Shown: positions 26,101 to 38,794, counted from the first letter of the stretch. The stretch is 64,000 bases of DNA from Latrodectus hesperus (GCA_037975125.1 CM075857.1:22174822-22238821), one strand, 5' to 3'. A program made the numbers and translations. The notes: generated by a model from the sequence alone, not told the origin.

Positions 26101-26992
26101 TTAGGTTGGTGCGTATGAAATGTCGGATTCTCTTTACATGCGGACGTTTTCCTCCCTGTTTTCGTTATACTTTTGTATTTGGCATAACCTCATTCATACT
26201 CGTATTGTCCATTGCCAGAGACTCATTTCAGCAAAATAGGTTTTCTCGAAGGTCTTCCCTTTTTTATTTCTTTTGAGTTTCTTGCCGATATGAATTCTGC
26301 CGACATTCGCGTCATTTTCTTATATGAGTACAAACTTGGTAATAGTGCTGCAAAAGCTGCACGCAACATAAACCAAGCGTTTGGGGAGAATACGGTTAAC
26401 GATCGGAAAGTGCAGCGTTGGTTCGAAAAATTTCGGACTGGCGATTTTTCACTGCAAAATGAGCCGCGCGGAAGACCCAAAACGTCTGTGAAGAATGATG
26501 ACCTGAAGGCTCTAGTGGAAGCGGATCCAGCCGTATCCACGAGGGAACTTGCTATCAGGATGAAAGTTGACCATACAACGATATTGAGACACCTTTCTGA
26601 GATTGGCAAGGTTAAGAAGATGGACAAGTGGGTACCGCACGCACTGACAGAGCGAAATAAGCTGGATCGGTTAAACGTATGCTCATCATTGCAGCATCCA
26701 CCCTATTCACCGGATCTCTCGCCGACCGATTTTCATTTTTTCAAGCATTTAGAGCTGTTTTTAAGGGGCAAACACTATGAAAATGAAGACAGTCTAAAAA
26801 ATCGATATCAGAGTTTATTAATTCTAAAGACCAAAATGTTTTTAAGACAGGCATCTACGCTTTAAAATCTCGTTGGGAGAAGTGTATTGAAGCGAATGGA
26901 GCATACTTTGATTGAATAAACAGCTTTTGAAGAAAGATATGCAGTTTTATACAATCACTTAAGAATCCGACATTTCATACGCACCAACCTAA
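26101..26992 (+). mobile_element. Internally deleted mariner, copy 2
   Basis: Perfect terminal inverted repeats of about 31 bp (TTAGGTTGGTGCGTATGAAA outward), with TA on each side (26099-26100 and 26993-26994). 892 bp. It shares the deletion junction of copy 1 exactly. Cleaner ends than copy 1, but its frame carries a 1-bp loss near the 3' end. Confidence 0.96.
26212..26865 (+). pseudogene. Mariner transposase, middle deleted and C-terminus frameshifted
   Basis: The usual start is probably the Met at 26290 (MNSADIRV). It keeps both DNA-binding segments, including GRPKTSVKNDDLKALVE and TRELAIRMKVDHTTILRHL, and the linker WVPHALTERNKLDRL. The same jump as copy 1 leads from VCSSL to QHPPYSPDLSPTDFHFFKHL, so the first two catalytic aspartate regions are absent. 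After EDSLKN a one-base loss (AAAAAATCG here, AAAAAACTCG in copy 1) changes the frame to RYQSLLILKTKMF until another change restores the FLRQASTL end. Confidence 0.92.
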
Positions 26993-26994
26993 TA

Positions 26995-27493
26995 TAACTT
27001 TTTAATCTGACGCGTGTAGCAATTATTCTAGCATTGAAATACAATGGCTTAAATCTTGTTTAAGTGTGAGAGACAATTTTCCACATTCACGTGTAACCAG
27101 GAAGGAAACCTAGAAGTCTCACAAGCATTCCCAATTTGGGCTCACCATGTTTTAGTGTTAGTAAATCTATCTTCGAAGTATAAGGTCTTAGGTTTTATCC
27201 TAACCACTGTTGAAGAATGGAAAATTGTTACGTTTCTATCTTCTAAGCACACCTGATGGAGTGAACGCTGGGAAGTTTGCCGGGTTTTTTCATCTTGCGA
27301 CATGTGAATACAGCCTACTTTTTATGCTTTACAATTACTTACTTTTCAATAGATGCAAAGAAGCCTTACAAATTTTCTCTCTATTTATCTATCTCTATTT
27401 TTTTGCGAATATATCTTTAATGAATTGTATGATGCTTTTTGCTGAAGTGGGTGTAAGTTATAAGCAATTTCAATTTTGTAAGAGTTACGCAGT
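26995..27493. other. Unassigned DNA
   Basis: Short open frames only. The frame at 27210-27608 runs into the LINE derivative and is not a gene. Confidence 0.4.
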
Positions 27494-27504
27494 ATTTTCA
27501 ATTT

Positions 27505-28332
27505 CCTGGAACCAGGGGGTACGTGTACCTTCCTGGGGCTTGAGCACAGCCACCAGGCGCGTCGGCAAGTGGTGGATAGCCGAATGTCCTGTAGGAATGA
27601 CAGGATAGCCTTGAATATAGAATCAGAGGCCGCGAACCAGCTCCCGTAAACCCTGGTGTTGTGCGATCCGTGCCTAGGGCTAATTGGCACCGCGGTATTG
27701 GTGTCTTAACGGAGCCTCTAGTTGCTTGGCGAACTTCTAGAGTAATTTGCCTTGCCCAGTAACTCAGGCAATGCTGGGTGGACTTATATTACCTGAGCTT
27801 TTTAATTGTTATCTTGTGGCTGAAAAGACACAAGAAGTAACAAACCTTTTTGCATTTGCAGGTGAAGCCTCTAAAGTAGACCTTGCTGAAAAAGACAAGG
27901 GAACTCAGAGGCAATCTTGTAAAGGGGCTGCAATGAATCCTTCACTTGAGGTAGAAATGACCTCTAAACCATCTTCTTCTGGTGAAAGTCAGGAAGCTAT
28001 TCCTAGCATGACTGACTTTCTGACCAGATGGGACTATTTCAGCAAGACCTTATCTGCTGGAAATGTCATATGCAAGAGGAAACGGCAGAGCATGTCATTT
28101 ACGAATGTGAGGCTCTTGCCCTCCCTAAATTAACTTCTTTAGGCTTCATCCATACTAGAGAGTTACACCTAGACTCCATTAAAGGGTTATTGGACTTTAT
28201 TAGTAAAGTGGGTGACCCGAGCAACTGGAACTAGGAAACATTGGGTTTGGAGTTAATGGTACAAAATGCTGATAAAAGCAGAGGTGCCCAATGACATACA
28301 AACTCAATTTTAAGAAGAAGAAGGAGAAGAAG
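27505..28332 (+). mobile_element. Short LINE derivative (0.8-kb family), copy B
   Basis: Flanked by ATTTTCAATTT (27494-27504 and 28333-28343). It begins CCTGGAACCAGGGGGTACG, as copy A does, and ends in a GAA-rich tail. The leader is followed by an ATG at 27933 that opens MNPSLEVEMTSKPSSSGE, which looks like the start of ORF1. This then joins the last 70 residues of ORF2 in another frame. At 828 bp it is the most complete of the three copies. Confidence 0.94.
28028..28234 (+). pseudogene. LINE ORF2 C-terminal Cys/His tail (copy B)
   Basis: The same 68-residue tail as copies A and C: CWKCHMQEETAEHVIYEC, then DFISKVGDPSNWN and the stop. It differs from copy A by one residue (LLDF for LSDF). Confidence 0.8.
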
Positions 28333-28343
28333 ATTTTCAATTT

Positions 28344-28939
28344 AATTCAATATTCAAAATGATATATAAACTTTTCTGAACTCACTTTTTACACAACAAA
28401 ATTATTTCTGGGCTACCTTACTTTACCTACTGTACTTACCTTACTTTTGTTTATTGTACTTTGTAGGCAACTGTTATTGTACGCAAGATATTTTTCATAT
28501 AAATGTCAATAACTTTTCTCTGGTGTTCGAATTGGAAAGCTTCTGAATACTCTAAAATACAAATTTCTATTTTTGTTGTGCAAAGTAAGCAAGCATCTAC
28601 TTCCTTAAATATCAAGCATGCTATTTACGCATAGTCTGTTTCTGAAACTTTTAAGGGAAAACGTTGCAATACTGATGAACGAAGAACTTTTTTTTTCAAT
28701 ACGCAATCCAGTAGAGCAATATGTCAAACAATATTATCAATTATAAAAATACTTTTCCTTCAAATGTAGAGGAGCAAAGTTACAATAAAAAAAATCAATT
28801 CACTATATTTCTAATTCCAATTTATCTACATTGTTTTGTATTCAATTTATGCAATAATTTTATTCGGCGAAAAGTTGTGTTAAACTATTATTACTGAAAA
28901 ATTTATGAGCTAAATCCATACTATTTATAAAAAAAGGTC
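28344..28939. other. AT-rich DNA, nothing assigned
   Basis: No frame or repeat recognised. Confidence 0.4.
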
Positions 28940-28952
28940 TATAAATATTATT

Positions 28953-29248
28953 TTTTTCTAACAGCGGACACTTGGGTGTTTAACCCTATGCCACAAGGCC
29001 AGAAACTGCTACTCATTTATCGTTACCCAGCGGGCACCTGTGAACCAAGTCACGGAGGCGAGTAGCGTTGCCGCGCCATACCACCACAAACCCGTTTATA
29101 AGGTGGGCCATTTTCATACATCATCACACAAGAAAGGACAGAGAAACACAGGGAAAGAGAGTAACATCCATGACCGAACCGGGATTCGAACCCTTGACCC
29201 AGACCTCTGGAGTCAGGAGTGCTAACCACTCAGCCATCGGTCGCCTTT
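28953..29248 (-). mobile_element. tRNA-derived SINE, family F1, with target duplication
   Basis: Flanked by TATAAATATTATT (28940-28952 and 29249-29261). Minus-strand head GATGGCTGAGTGGTTAGCAC, B-box AAGGGTTCGAATCCCGG, TTCGGTCATGGATGTTAC, TATAAACGGGTTTGTGGTGG and a T-run (A-tail on the minus strand). The two overlapping short frames on the plus strand are shadows. Confidence 0.93.
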
Positions 29249-29426
29249 TATAAATATTATTAGATAGTAAAATGTTTTATAACATAAATGCACCATCCAA
29301 AAACACTTTTTGGATTTATAAATTTTAATTATTATAATTTGTAATAATTCAAATATTTATGTACATCACGAAGTATTCATAGGCTTCTTACAAATGTTTT
29401 GCGAGCATTTAAAGATTATAAGACTG

Positions 29427-29670
29427 TGGTGTCATTATTCATTAGAGTGTTCTTTCTCAGAAGGTAGAAAGTTCGAATCCCGACCTAACCAAGGATCAGT
29501 TTTTATCACTAATAGGTTGGGCACGTAAAATATGTCGTTATTGCAATGCCTTATGTAAATATCTCTGTGAGTGGAAAGCCATGTCTGGGAGTTTCAGCTT
29601 GGCCCGAGCTCATAAATTACAATGGCCCATTCACTTTTGGTACCTCGACGACGCATTCAGTAAGTGAATA
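29427..29670 (+). mobile_element. SINE family F2 (worn)
   Basis: GTGGTGTCATTATTCATTAG (eroded head), AAAGTTCGAATCCCGACC (B-box), TCGTTATTGCAATGCCTTAT and AGCCATGTCTGGGAG, as in other F2 copies. Confidence 0.78.
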
Positions 29671-30044
29671 AAATGTAAGCACAATGAAAATGCATTTTAT
29701 AGCAAAATTACTAATGCATTTTTTACCATTAAAGAGTTTACAGTTACGAATTACAAACAAAAGACTTCTATTATAAATTTTAAACAGAAAGTCCAATAAA
29801 AACTATACTTACAAACAATTCAGTATCAATATTATTATCAAACATTCAATTCATAATATACATTTGCGAATTGATTATTCTAACATTTGATACTAGTGGC
29901 ATCGCTTAGTGATTGATTGAATTTGGATAATAATATTGTAGCATTCGTTGCGAGATAAACATTCAAAAGAAAACATATCCGAATATTTATTGTTTTTTAT
30001 TTACAAAACAAATCAAAATAAGACCTCAGTTTATAAATTTAAAT

Positions 30045-30350
30045 CGCCGACCAATGGATGAGTGGTTAGCGTTCCTGACTCTTGTGCTGTGGGTCCCGGG
30101 TTCGAATCCCGGTTCGGGCATGGGTGTTACTATCTCTGTGTTTCTCTGTCTTTTCTTGTGTGTTGATGTATGAATGTGGCCCGCCCTATAAACGGGTTTG
30201 TGGTGGTATGACGCGGGTAATGCTACTCGCCTCCGTGACTTGGTTCACAGGTGCCCGCTGGGTAACGACAAATGAGTAGCAGTTTCCGGACTTGTTGTGG
30301 CGAAGGGTTAGTCACCCAAGTGCCCGCCGTTATTAAAAATAAAAAAATAC
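30045..30350 (+). mobile_element. tRNA-derived SINE, family F1, best-preserved copy
   Basis: Head CGCCGACCAATGGATGAGTG, B-box CCCGGGTTCGAATCCCGG, TTCGGGCATGGGTGTTAC, CCTATAAACGGGTTTGTGG, GGTTCACAGGTGCCCGCTGG, TTGTTGTGGCGAAGGGTTAG and an A-rich tail. ATTTAAAT on both sides (30037 and 30351) may be the target duplication, but it is short and AT-only. Confidence 0.92.
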
Positions 30351-30536
30351 ATTTAAATGTATCTTATCGAGTAATTGGACATACCCACATAAAAAACTGC
30401 CTTTCTGAAAAGCAGATCTCCGTTCAGTATGCCCGATTTAATAAGATACACTTATTTTTAATTTATTTTTATCGAAATCACTTGCAAGCCATGCAAACAC
30501 TCGATGCATATTTTTAATCTTCTCTCGTGTAATGAT

Positions 30537-30580
30537 ACTCTCTCCCTCTCACTCTCTCTCTTTCTCTCTCTCTCTCTCTC
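30537..30580. repeat. (CT)n-rich microsatellite
   Basis: Pyrimidine-only run of CTCTCT with a few interruptions. Confidence 0.95.
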
Positions 30581-30594
30581 ATCAACATTCCGTT

Positions 30595-30835
30595 TAGTGT
30601 GGCTTCAAGAGATCAGCTTTAAGAATTCACATTTTAATGCGAATTCTTTCGGAGTCTCGAGCTCCATTACCTGAAATCCCTTGTCATTATGTGAAACAGT
30701 GCTTGAAACATTATAAATAGTGGGGAAGAAAATTAAATGGGCCTCATCAGCTTTCAGAAAGGCCTTTATTTGATTATACCTCGAACGAAATATAGTCATC
30801 AAAAATTTTCTTTCAAAAAAAAAACTTGCATTTTT
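30595..30835 (+). repeat. Dispersed palindrome-bearing repeat, copy 2
   Basis: Contains GAATTCACATTTTAATGCGAATTC-type palindrome at 30623-30646 (one arm base changed), then CCATTACCTGAAATCCCTTG, AACATTATAAATAGTGGGG and GAAAATTAAATGG. These blocks recur in order at 59.2 kb. Confidence 0.8.
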
Positions 30836-30839
30836 GGTA

Positions 30840-31915
30840 AAGATGTATCGATTTACTTGTGGTTGAGAAATCAGCTGATTTTCTTTGTGAAAATAATGAA
30901 GACAAAGATTACCTTTCTTGTCAGTTATTATTTTATAAATTTTAACTATTATGAAATTTTTAGTGAGATAATTTCTTTAATTTTTTAATATTTGGCAGCA
31001 GAAAAATAGTGATTGTTTTTAATAGGATTTTGTAAGAATGTTTCATATACCTACTGAGGATTGTATTTACTTGTTTTTGGAGTAATGATATTATGGGGAG
31101 ATGAAAAAAGAAATTATAAGTTTGTAAAGAAATATAAAATTCAATTTTACAAGAATTTTATTTATGTTTTAACTTTTTCAATGTAGTATTTATATTTTGT
31201 ATAATGAATTAGTAACTATTTAGAAATATTGTTTAAATTATTTTGGTTGCCATTAAATACCTCAAGAATACAGTAAAATGCTACACCCAAATTCTTTATT
31301 TATATAGAGGTTTGTGGTTCACTTCTTATTCACAATTTGTAATCAAATTCCAATCATATTATCATTAAAAATGGTTTCACTTATACAGAAATAACACTAT
31401 TAAAATATTATTCACTTCAGAAATAATCATTAAGAAGGGTTTCACTTAACAGAAATAACATTATTAAAATATTTTGTCTAAATTATTCCATAATCAATAT
31501 TTGGAGGAAAAGAAACTAATTATTTTTTGTTTTCAACTTAAATTTTATTTAAATCAATAATTGATCGACAACTTTATTGCGATAAATCAAATTTTTATTC
31601 CACGTGTTTACTTATTTTTAATAATAAAATTAATTGTTACATTTTTATTCATATACTCATTTTAAATATTTATTTTGTTTTTGCTTTTATTTTAAATATA
31701 GAATTTTCATTATTTTGGCCAGTTAATTTAAATTTTAACCTAAAGGTAAATTAAATTTTATAAAAAAATAATTTTGCAAATTATTTACTTCAAAAATTTT
31801 ACTGTGATATACATTTTGAAAGCAGTAAGTACTGAATCATTTACGGTAATCATTCTCTTTATTCAATGGCCAGTCTGTGAATTTGAATCTCAAAAACAAA
31901 TAATAAATTCATTCA
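30840..31915. other. AT-rich DNA, nothing assigned
   Basis: Some short imperfect direct repeats around 31370-31460 (ATTAAAA, TTTCACTTA, CAGAAATAACA) but no named element. Confidence 0.4.
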
Positions 31916-31993
31916 TTGTCGTATGCCAGCCAGGCTGGCAATGTGGGGTGCGCTGCTCCCCTTTTTCAACTGAACCATATTTTGGTGTGGAGT
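31916..31993 (-). mobile_element. SINE family F3, 3' end
   Basis: TATGCCAGCCAGGCTGGCA, GGTGCGCTGCTCCCC and TTTTGGTGTGGAGTCCG match the 3' end of the F3 copies at 24.5 kb (inverted) and 63.5 kb. The 5' half of an F3 copy in the same orientation lies at 32524-32714. Confidence 0.8.
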
Positions 31994-32523
31994 CCGGGAA
32001 TGAATATGGAAATGAATTAATAAAATTAGGAAAAAAAATGTGTATATATATGATACAAAAAGCAAAGAAATAATTGTATATAGTTAAATAAATTAATTTA
32101 CTAACACCTAATATACTAATAAATTCATGTTATTTTACTCCAAATCTCTAAAGGGACTTGGAAAAAACAAATTTTCATCTAAAACTGGCGTCAGCCAATC
32201 AGAGCACAGCTCTACTGTAGATATGAACCAAGTTTAACTAACAAACAATTAATACTAACAAATTGCACTTGTTAAAAAATTAAATAACTTTAAAATTCAA
32301 GAAATGAATTATCAATTAATATTAAAATAAATATCAGTAAACTAATAAAAAATTAATTATAACGTAGTAAAATAGACCCAGAGACAACTCAGTTAATTCC
32401 AATAGTTAACCAACCCTTAACCAAATATGCTAGATCAGAACTCAGCTATAGTTACAAATCCACTCCAGCTACAGAAGAGGGTGAGGGTCCCAGGACCCAG
32501 GAACCTCCAATCCAGGCTGAGCC
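31994..32523. other. Unassigned insert between two F3 halves
   Basis: About 530 bp separating the 3' and 5' parts of a minus-strand F3 SINE. No terminal repeats or clear duplication seen. The right end (CCCAGGACCCAGGAACCTCC) is GC-rich and the rest AT-rich. It may be an insertion, or the two halves may be separate events. Confidence 0.45.
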
Positions 32524-32714
32524 CTGCCGAAGTAGTAGTACACACATGCCATAGGGACCCGTTTATAGGGTAGGCAACCATTCACGCCTCATTCATACAA
32601 GGTAAGGACAAAGACAGGATAGAGAGAGAAAGTATACCCATGCCCGAACCGGGATTCGAATCCAGGATCTCCTTATACGTAGTCAGGCACGCAGACCATT
32701 AGACAAGTTGGTCG
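32524..32714 (-). mobile_element. SINE family F3, 5' half
   Basis: Minus-strand head CGACCAACTTGTCTAATGG, B-box TGGATTCGAATCCCGG, TTCGGGCATGGGTATACTTT; plus-strand GTACACACATGCCATAGG. Confidence 0.85.
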
Positions 32715-32715
32715 A

Positions 32716-35035
32716 AAAAAATATAAAATATATTTGAAGAAATGTAGTTCTTTCCATCAAGTAGAAAAATAGCTCGTGATGTCTTCAGAATTGCGTTACA
32801 GAGAGTCACCAAAAGAACTACAATACATCTAATGTGATGTAAAAAAACTACTAGTTAAATAAAATTGAAGAAAATGGTTTTCCTATCTGAACATATTCTT
32901 AAAATAACTTGGTAAAAAATTTGGTAAAATTTTAAATTAATATTATTGACTCTAATGTTAAATAGAAATAGATTTATCCCTTAAGTAAGCACTTTTAAAT
33001 TAAATAATATTTTACTTTGACATTCAAAAGCAGTATTATATATGAAGCAGATGATTTCTTAAGATTATCTAGGGATAATAACTTTAAAAGTTCAAATATT
33101 GCTTCCCTGAAATAAGCTAGAAGCCTAAAGAAGCTGGTACCGTAGTGCATCTTTTGACATACTAGTGAAAGACATAATAAACCACTAACGAGTTTTTTAG
33201 GAGATTTTTTTTTCAATATTTATACTTTCAGAGAAAAATTTTTAAATTTTTTTTTTTTTTTTTTTTCCACCATCTAGAAAGCAAAAATGATTGTTACGAT
33301 CAACGTGAAGTTGAGTTTGACATGCTTATTTCCCCAAGCTTATAGCAATTTCCCCAAGGGACTGTTTTCAATTTTCTACATAAAAGAAGATGAAAAAATA
33401 GTTTTAAAAATATATGAGAAATGAAAATTTTTAATTTAAAATATTGCAGGTTATTACGCAATGAAAGGAATCTCAGGTGAAATTTTAGTTTGAATATTTA
33501 CAAAATAAAATAAATGGAACAAACTTGGGAAAGATACCTAAAACATGAGAGAAAAAACTGCACAGATGCATATTAATACATAATTTGTTCTGTTGTCTTA
33601 CTTATTTCTCGATATTACATTTCTTATTTTAACTTTAAATTTCTTCGAAATTTTAGAGATTCAAGAAAACATTTTATTTTTTGCTTTTCATTATGGAAAT
33701 GAAAAACAGAAATTAATAATTCATTGCTCGTCTTAATCATCTAATGTGAATTTTTTTTTCATTCTGTCAATGCTTTAAGCACTTTTGACTTTATATGTTC
33801 TCCCATGAATTATTTTGATTATACAAAGCAACATAAAAGTAATTGCTTTTTATATATAACTACACTACTTCATATAAAGTAATATAAATGATTAAATAAA
33901 CAAAGTGTTATAAGATACTGAATTCTTAAGCATTGCAGATTATGTAAAACCAGCTAAGGTAATTTACCAGAATTGTTTGAAATGGGAAAAAACACAAATA
34001 TATGTAATTTGATATTTATTAATCTGGTTTTTATTTATTTGAAAACAAATAAGGCAGCAAAACCTCAAAAAAAGAAAAAGAGTGAAAGAATTATCATCAG
34101 AATTTTATTAAAATACATAAAAAGTCAAGAATTTACTCAAAATTTAGGTAACTAAAAACCTTCAGATCACTCTAAGCAGCTTATTTTTCACAAATACTTG
34201 TCTTAAAAACCTTGAACATTTACTAAATAAAAGCATAACACACTTTCACATAATCATTTCATTTTACATTTTCACATGTGAATATATCTAAGTAATGGTC
34301 ATAGTTAAATCATACAATATTAACTAGATTATGAAGAAAGACTTCGCAGATTGGCATTTTACATTCAAAATAAAAACGGTTATAATGGGCACGAAAATTG
34401 TCAATCTTTGTTGGGATTCTCTTCTTCATCTTTAATGATTCGTTTATTGTTCAAATGCTTAAACTATTCATTGATGTAAATTTAATTTTTAACTTCAGAA
34501 AAAATAGAGTTTTACTTTTAGAGTTTCGATGAATTAACATGATGTACTAAAAATAACCAAAGAGATGCACAAATTAAATTGAATCAATTATTCAATTAAA
34601 TCTGTTTAATTTAATTGAGTAATTCTTATCAGGAAAATATTGTAGTATTTCTTATATATATATTGTGATTTTTTTTTCTATTTTGAAACAGAAAAATCGG
34701 TTTCATTCGTTTTGAAAATGATTAAATAAATTCCTTCGTTTTGAAATTGATTTCTTGCATAGTAAATGAAAAATTGAATAACTTCCTAATCCAAATAAAA
34801 AATTTTATAGTCAAATTGTTTTTGAGAATATAATCTAGTTTAATTTGAAGGTATAGTTTACAGTTTGAAAAATGTTTATGTTGCACTAGGATACTTCTCA
34901 GTACATAGTCCAGAGCTACCAGCCAAAAATTTTCGTAACTCAAAAGCAAGCAGAAGATGCTCAATTCTTGACCCATCACCACACAGGTTTCATTTCACTT
35001 AAAGGACGTTGTGACCATTATTATTATTATTATTT
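32716..35035. other. AT-rich DNA, nothing assigned
   Basis: Contains a long T-run at about 33248-33267. Short open frames without features. Confidence 0.4.
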
Positions 35036-35153
35036 AAAATGACCAAGCCATCTTTAGTAAATACGATGGCTCTTTGGTTAAGTCGAGATTTTAAGCTCAT
35101 TGTCTTCCGATAATAAAAACGACGTTCTAACCAACCAAGTCACTACGGCCTCA
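35036..35153 (-). mobile_element. SINE family F2, head only (worn)
   Basis: Minus strand: GAGGCCGTAGTGACTTGG, TTGGTTAGAACGTCG (A-box region), ATTATCGGAAGACAATGAG, then AGCCATCGTATTTACTAA, as in the F2 start at 11.8 kb. The 3' half is absent. Confidence 0.72.
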
Positions 35154-36963
35154 TTGTTTATCGAAATTAGAATTTTATATGGATTGAAATGTCTAATTTG
35201 GTGTGAGTGCAGAATAATCCAGCACAATCACAAAATTCATCTCAGTATAAGCAGGCAGAAATAATTAAATGCAAATTTACCTTTTCTTCTTTCTTTAATA
35301 TATGAGATTGTTTATAAGCGAAATACATATAAATTTATATTGTAAAATATGCTGTCACGAAGCATAAAAAAATATTTTTATTCTACATTTAGTACAGAAA
35401 ATCAGTGAAGTCTGTACCATGTTGTGAACGAACAAAAGTACTTAATACTTAATATCACACACATACAATCGTATAAATTTCAATTTTCAAAATCTGTTTG
35501 CGAATATAAAGTTAGATAACAATATCGATTTCCTTTGTTGAGTGACAGAATTTAGATAATCATCTAATTGGTAGGAGTTCAGATTGATCGGATGAAATTA
35601 TAAAACATCTCACAATGGAAGCAATCATGAATAATTAAACATACATTTTTCATTTTCTCTTTGATATGTTGCCAAGGAATAAATTTACGTCTATTATAAG
35701 ACATCTATTGATTAGTTGAAATTCTTTACATTGATAAAATAAAGGAATTTTCTGTTTTGTCTATAGAAAAAAACTTAGCTGATAAGATTGTTTTCCATTA
35801 TCTCATATATTATCAGAAAAATTTTTAAGGATGAGTTAACTCAAGTAAGGTCTTGTTGAATTTCACGTGTAAAACTCCAGTCCCTTAAATTTTGAATTAC
35901 ACAAAGACTTTCTTGGGCGTCATTCATGCTACTATTTAGACGGCTCAATTAGTCACCGTTTTTCAGGCAGCCATTTTTGCAACTCAATTAGTCGCCAATA
36001 TTTTATATGCAACAGTAAAAAAATAGTTTATAAAAGAAAATTTTCTCTGAAACGGTCAAATTGCTATTTAAAGAAGGTAATTCACAAGATGGTTTTTTAA
36101 TGAAGGTAGTTTGTTCTTCTAAAATATAAATGAAAAAAAGAAAATATTTTAACACAAAAAGTAAATTACATCTTGAGAGTCTCATTAAACCCGATTAGAT
36201 AGAGCCAGACTATGTCTCGATCACCGAAAATCCGGATTAAAACAAATCAGCTTTAAAATCTCTTTTAAAACGAATTTTACACGAGTAAAACTATTAAAAC
36301 AGTTGGGTTTTTATCATTACTTTTCTAGTTGCTGTACTGAAGCGTAAACCTACATTTTTTTAACCTATGAAATCAATTAGTATAATAAATAAAACAACTC
36401 ATTGGGAATTTTAATCAGCTTAATGATTTCACGGTTCCAAAAAAATACCTATCTCCCCTTTATGAGATTCATTCGAGAAACTTTTTGAGAAAATAAAATC
36501 AATTTTGCAAAGAATTTAAAACATGAAATTTTTGATATCCGTCTGCATTGTCTTGATACCATTATGTTCTTAAAGATTGAAAACAACCGACAAAATGAAA
36601 ATTTGTTTTCGTGCATTTTTATTTGCAGATTTTCTGAATATCATTCATAATATCACTAAAATCTTAACAACTTTCTCTTTTTTATCACCTTATTACTAAC
36701 CCATTTTCTTCTTTCCTTACATACAGACGATAATTCAATTTTCAATTTCCCCATTGGTAGATTCAAAATCATAATCATTGGAAATATACATACCATAATA
36801 ACTATATACTCTTATCTTATTTCAAAAACATATATTTCACTTTAAAAATCATGTTCCATGACATTTTTTTTCATGAATTCAATGAATCAAATTATATTCC
36901 ATGACATTTTCTTCTAATATGACTTACAATAGTTTAGTGCTAGAACATTTTTCTTTAGTCTTA
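35154..36963. other. AT-rich DNA, nothing assigned
   Basis: No frame longer than about 60 codons and no repeat family recognised. Confidence 0.4.
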
Positions 36964-37140
36964 GTTTGCTTGTCGTTCAACAATTATCTTTTGTATACGA
37001 AAGCTAATTAGGCCAGAACATAAAATTTAAAGAGGATTCAGCACAATTACAAACGTCCTCAACTATCGTGGGAATCGAACCCATGAACTGTTAAACTAAA
37101 GGCCAGGGTGCTAAGTAATAGGCTACCAGCTTAGCTCTGT
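36964..37140 (-). mobile_element. tRNA-derived SINE, family F7 (worn)
   Basis: Plus strand TTGCTTGTCGTTCAACAATT, GCTAATTAGGCCAGAAC, then GTGGGAATCGAACCCATG (inverted B-box) and GCTACCAGCTTAGC, in the order seen at 48.3-48.5 kb. Confidence 0.8.
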
Positions 37141-37780
37141 CCTCTTCTGAGAGGATAGTCTATGATTCAACATCAGTCACTGTATAGCAATAATGAATTA
37201 AAATTATATTTCTACTTTCATATATTCTGCATGATAATTTCCTGGGCTTTAAAGAGAAGAGAACAATTTTTTCTCTTGTGTTATGAAACTATGTCATAGT
37301 GTGGTATATAAATCACAGGTATATATAATGGTACCATATGAAAGTATGGCGAAACAGATGCCTAAAAGTATTTCCTATCGGATGTTGGAATGCTTTAAAA
37401 CAACCTTCATCTGTTAAGCCATTTTCTGCAAAAGCCAAACCAGTAACTGAATGATGAGTGTATTTGTATTCATGGCAATGGCTCATTGGTTCAATTCTCA
37501 TCTACAGTGGGAATGTTAACAAGGAATTGCAGGAATCTACTTTAAATTGTGAATTTCGGTCAAACTGTTCATCGAGTTGTCAAAGAGACCGCAGAACAAC
37601 AAGCTAAAACAAATACTATCTTCGCAGTACTAAATAAACTCATTACGACATAAAATTGTTTTCAGATATGAGCAATTGAATAAAATAATCTGGTTATTGA
37701 TATAGAATGTGAAATTAGCATAAAATCTGCATAAAATATTTCTCATCAAGAGAAAAAGTTCATTAAAAGTAGAGACATCT
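37141..37780. other. Unassigned DNA
   Basis: No feature supported. Confidence 0.4.
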
Positions 37781-38435
37781 TCTTGACGGTGGGGGAACGG
37801 AAAAAATTTGTTTTATTCTTCATTTTAACCTGGGAAAAAATATCTTGCTTTAGACTTTTATGGAAATAAATGAAACAAGGGATATTCATGCATTAACAGA
37901 AAGCCAAAAGAAACTACTAAAACATTCATGAACCTGCACGAAAATAAATCAAAACAAATCCTTCGGCGTTTCGTCCACAGAACAAATCACAATTCTTTTT
38001 CCTTAAGGAACTCGTGGATTTCACTTCCAAATGAAAGCATTTTTTATTATGCCTGGTTAATAAAATACACTTGTTTTCAATGTTTTTCTTTGCCGAGCAT
38101 TACCTTTAAAGTATGGAAACGAATTGAGTACGTTTTTAATCTCCCAAATGTATCTCCATCTCATCAAAATGACTTTCTGGTTAAAAGCATCTTCAAATCA
38201 TCTCTTATGAGCTCAATTTTAATGTGAATTCTTTCCAAGTCTCAACTATCATTACGGAAGCCCTTTGTCATGGAAAAGCGGAGTGATAGAGACACATTAC
38301 GCGAAGACTTTGGGAAAATAATAAAATGAACCATTAAGCTATATGAATGTGCATTTATTTGGTTTACTACCAAGCGAAATCTGGTTATGAAATGATTAAA
38401 AAAATTTGATACTATTTCTTTGAAAAATGAGAACA
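37781..38435 (+). repeat. Dispersed palindrome-bearing repeat, copy 3 (longest)
   Basis: Begins with a unit related to the 144-150 bp tandem at 5.2-5.6 kb, then GACTTTCTGGTTAAAAGCAT, CAATTTTAATGTGAATTCTT, CCTTTGTCATGG, GATAGAGACACATTA and AAATAATAAAATG. Open frames on both strands overlap it and conflict, so none is called. Confidence 0.65.
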
Positions 38436-38610
38436 TTAATCCAATATAAACAGCCGAAAAGGTTTTTTTTTTCCCCTTAGAAATACCTAAGGGAGAAACA
38501 TTATCATTCCCTTCTGTGATATTTATTTCATGAAATTTTAAATAAATTTTATTATTTACGAGTTTATTCTTGTATTTTAAAATATTCTTATATAAAAATA
38601 AAATCAATGT

Positions 38611-38672
38611 AATAACAAGAAATAGATTTATTTCTTGTATTATAATAAGAAATAGATTTATTTCTTATATTA
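38611..38672. repeat. Tandem AAGAAATAGATTTATTTCTT pair
   Basis: A short, nearly self-complementary 20-mer present twice, about 30 bp apart. Confidence 0.8.
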
Positions 38673-38794
38673 TTATTATATTGTTTTCATATTATATATA
38701 ATTTTATAAATATTGAAATAATGTTATAAATATTTCCTTCTTTTAAATTGACATTTTTCTTTTCATTTGTCATTTTTTTTTCCATTAAATAACG

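Noticed and set aside
30045..30120. tRNA gene candidate (and similar heads at 10.2, 29.2, 32.7 and 48.4 kb)
   Set aside because: Each is followed by a family-specific tail repeated elsewhere, and the cloverleaf arms are incomplete, so they are SINE heads.
38242..38607. 121-codon minus-strand frame
   Set aside because: Overlaps the dispersed repeat and a conflicting plus frame, with no recognisable domain.
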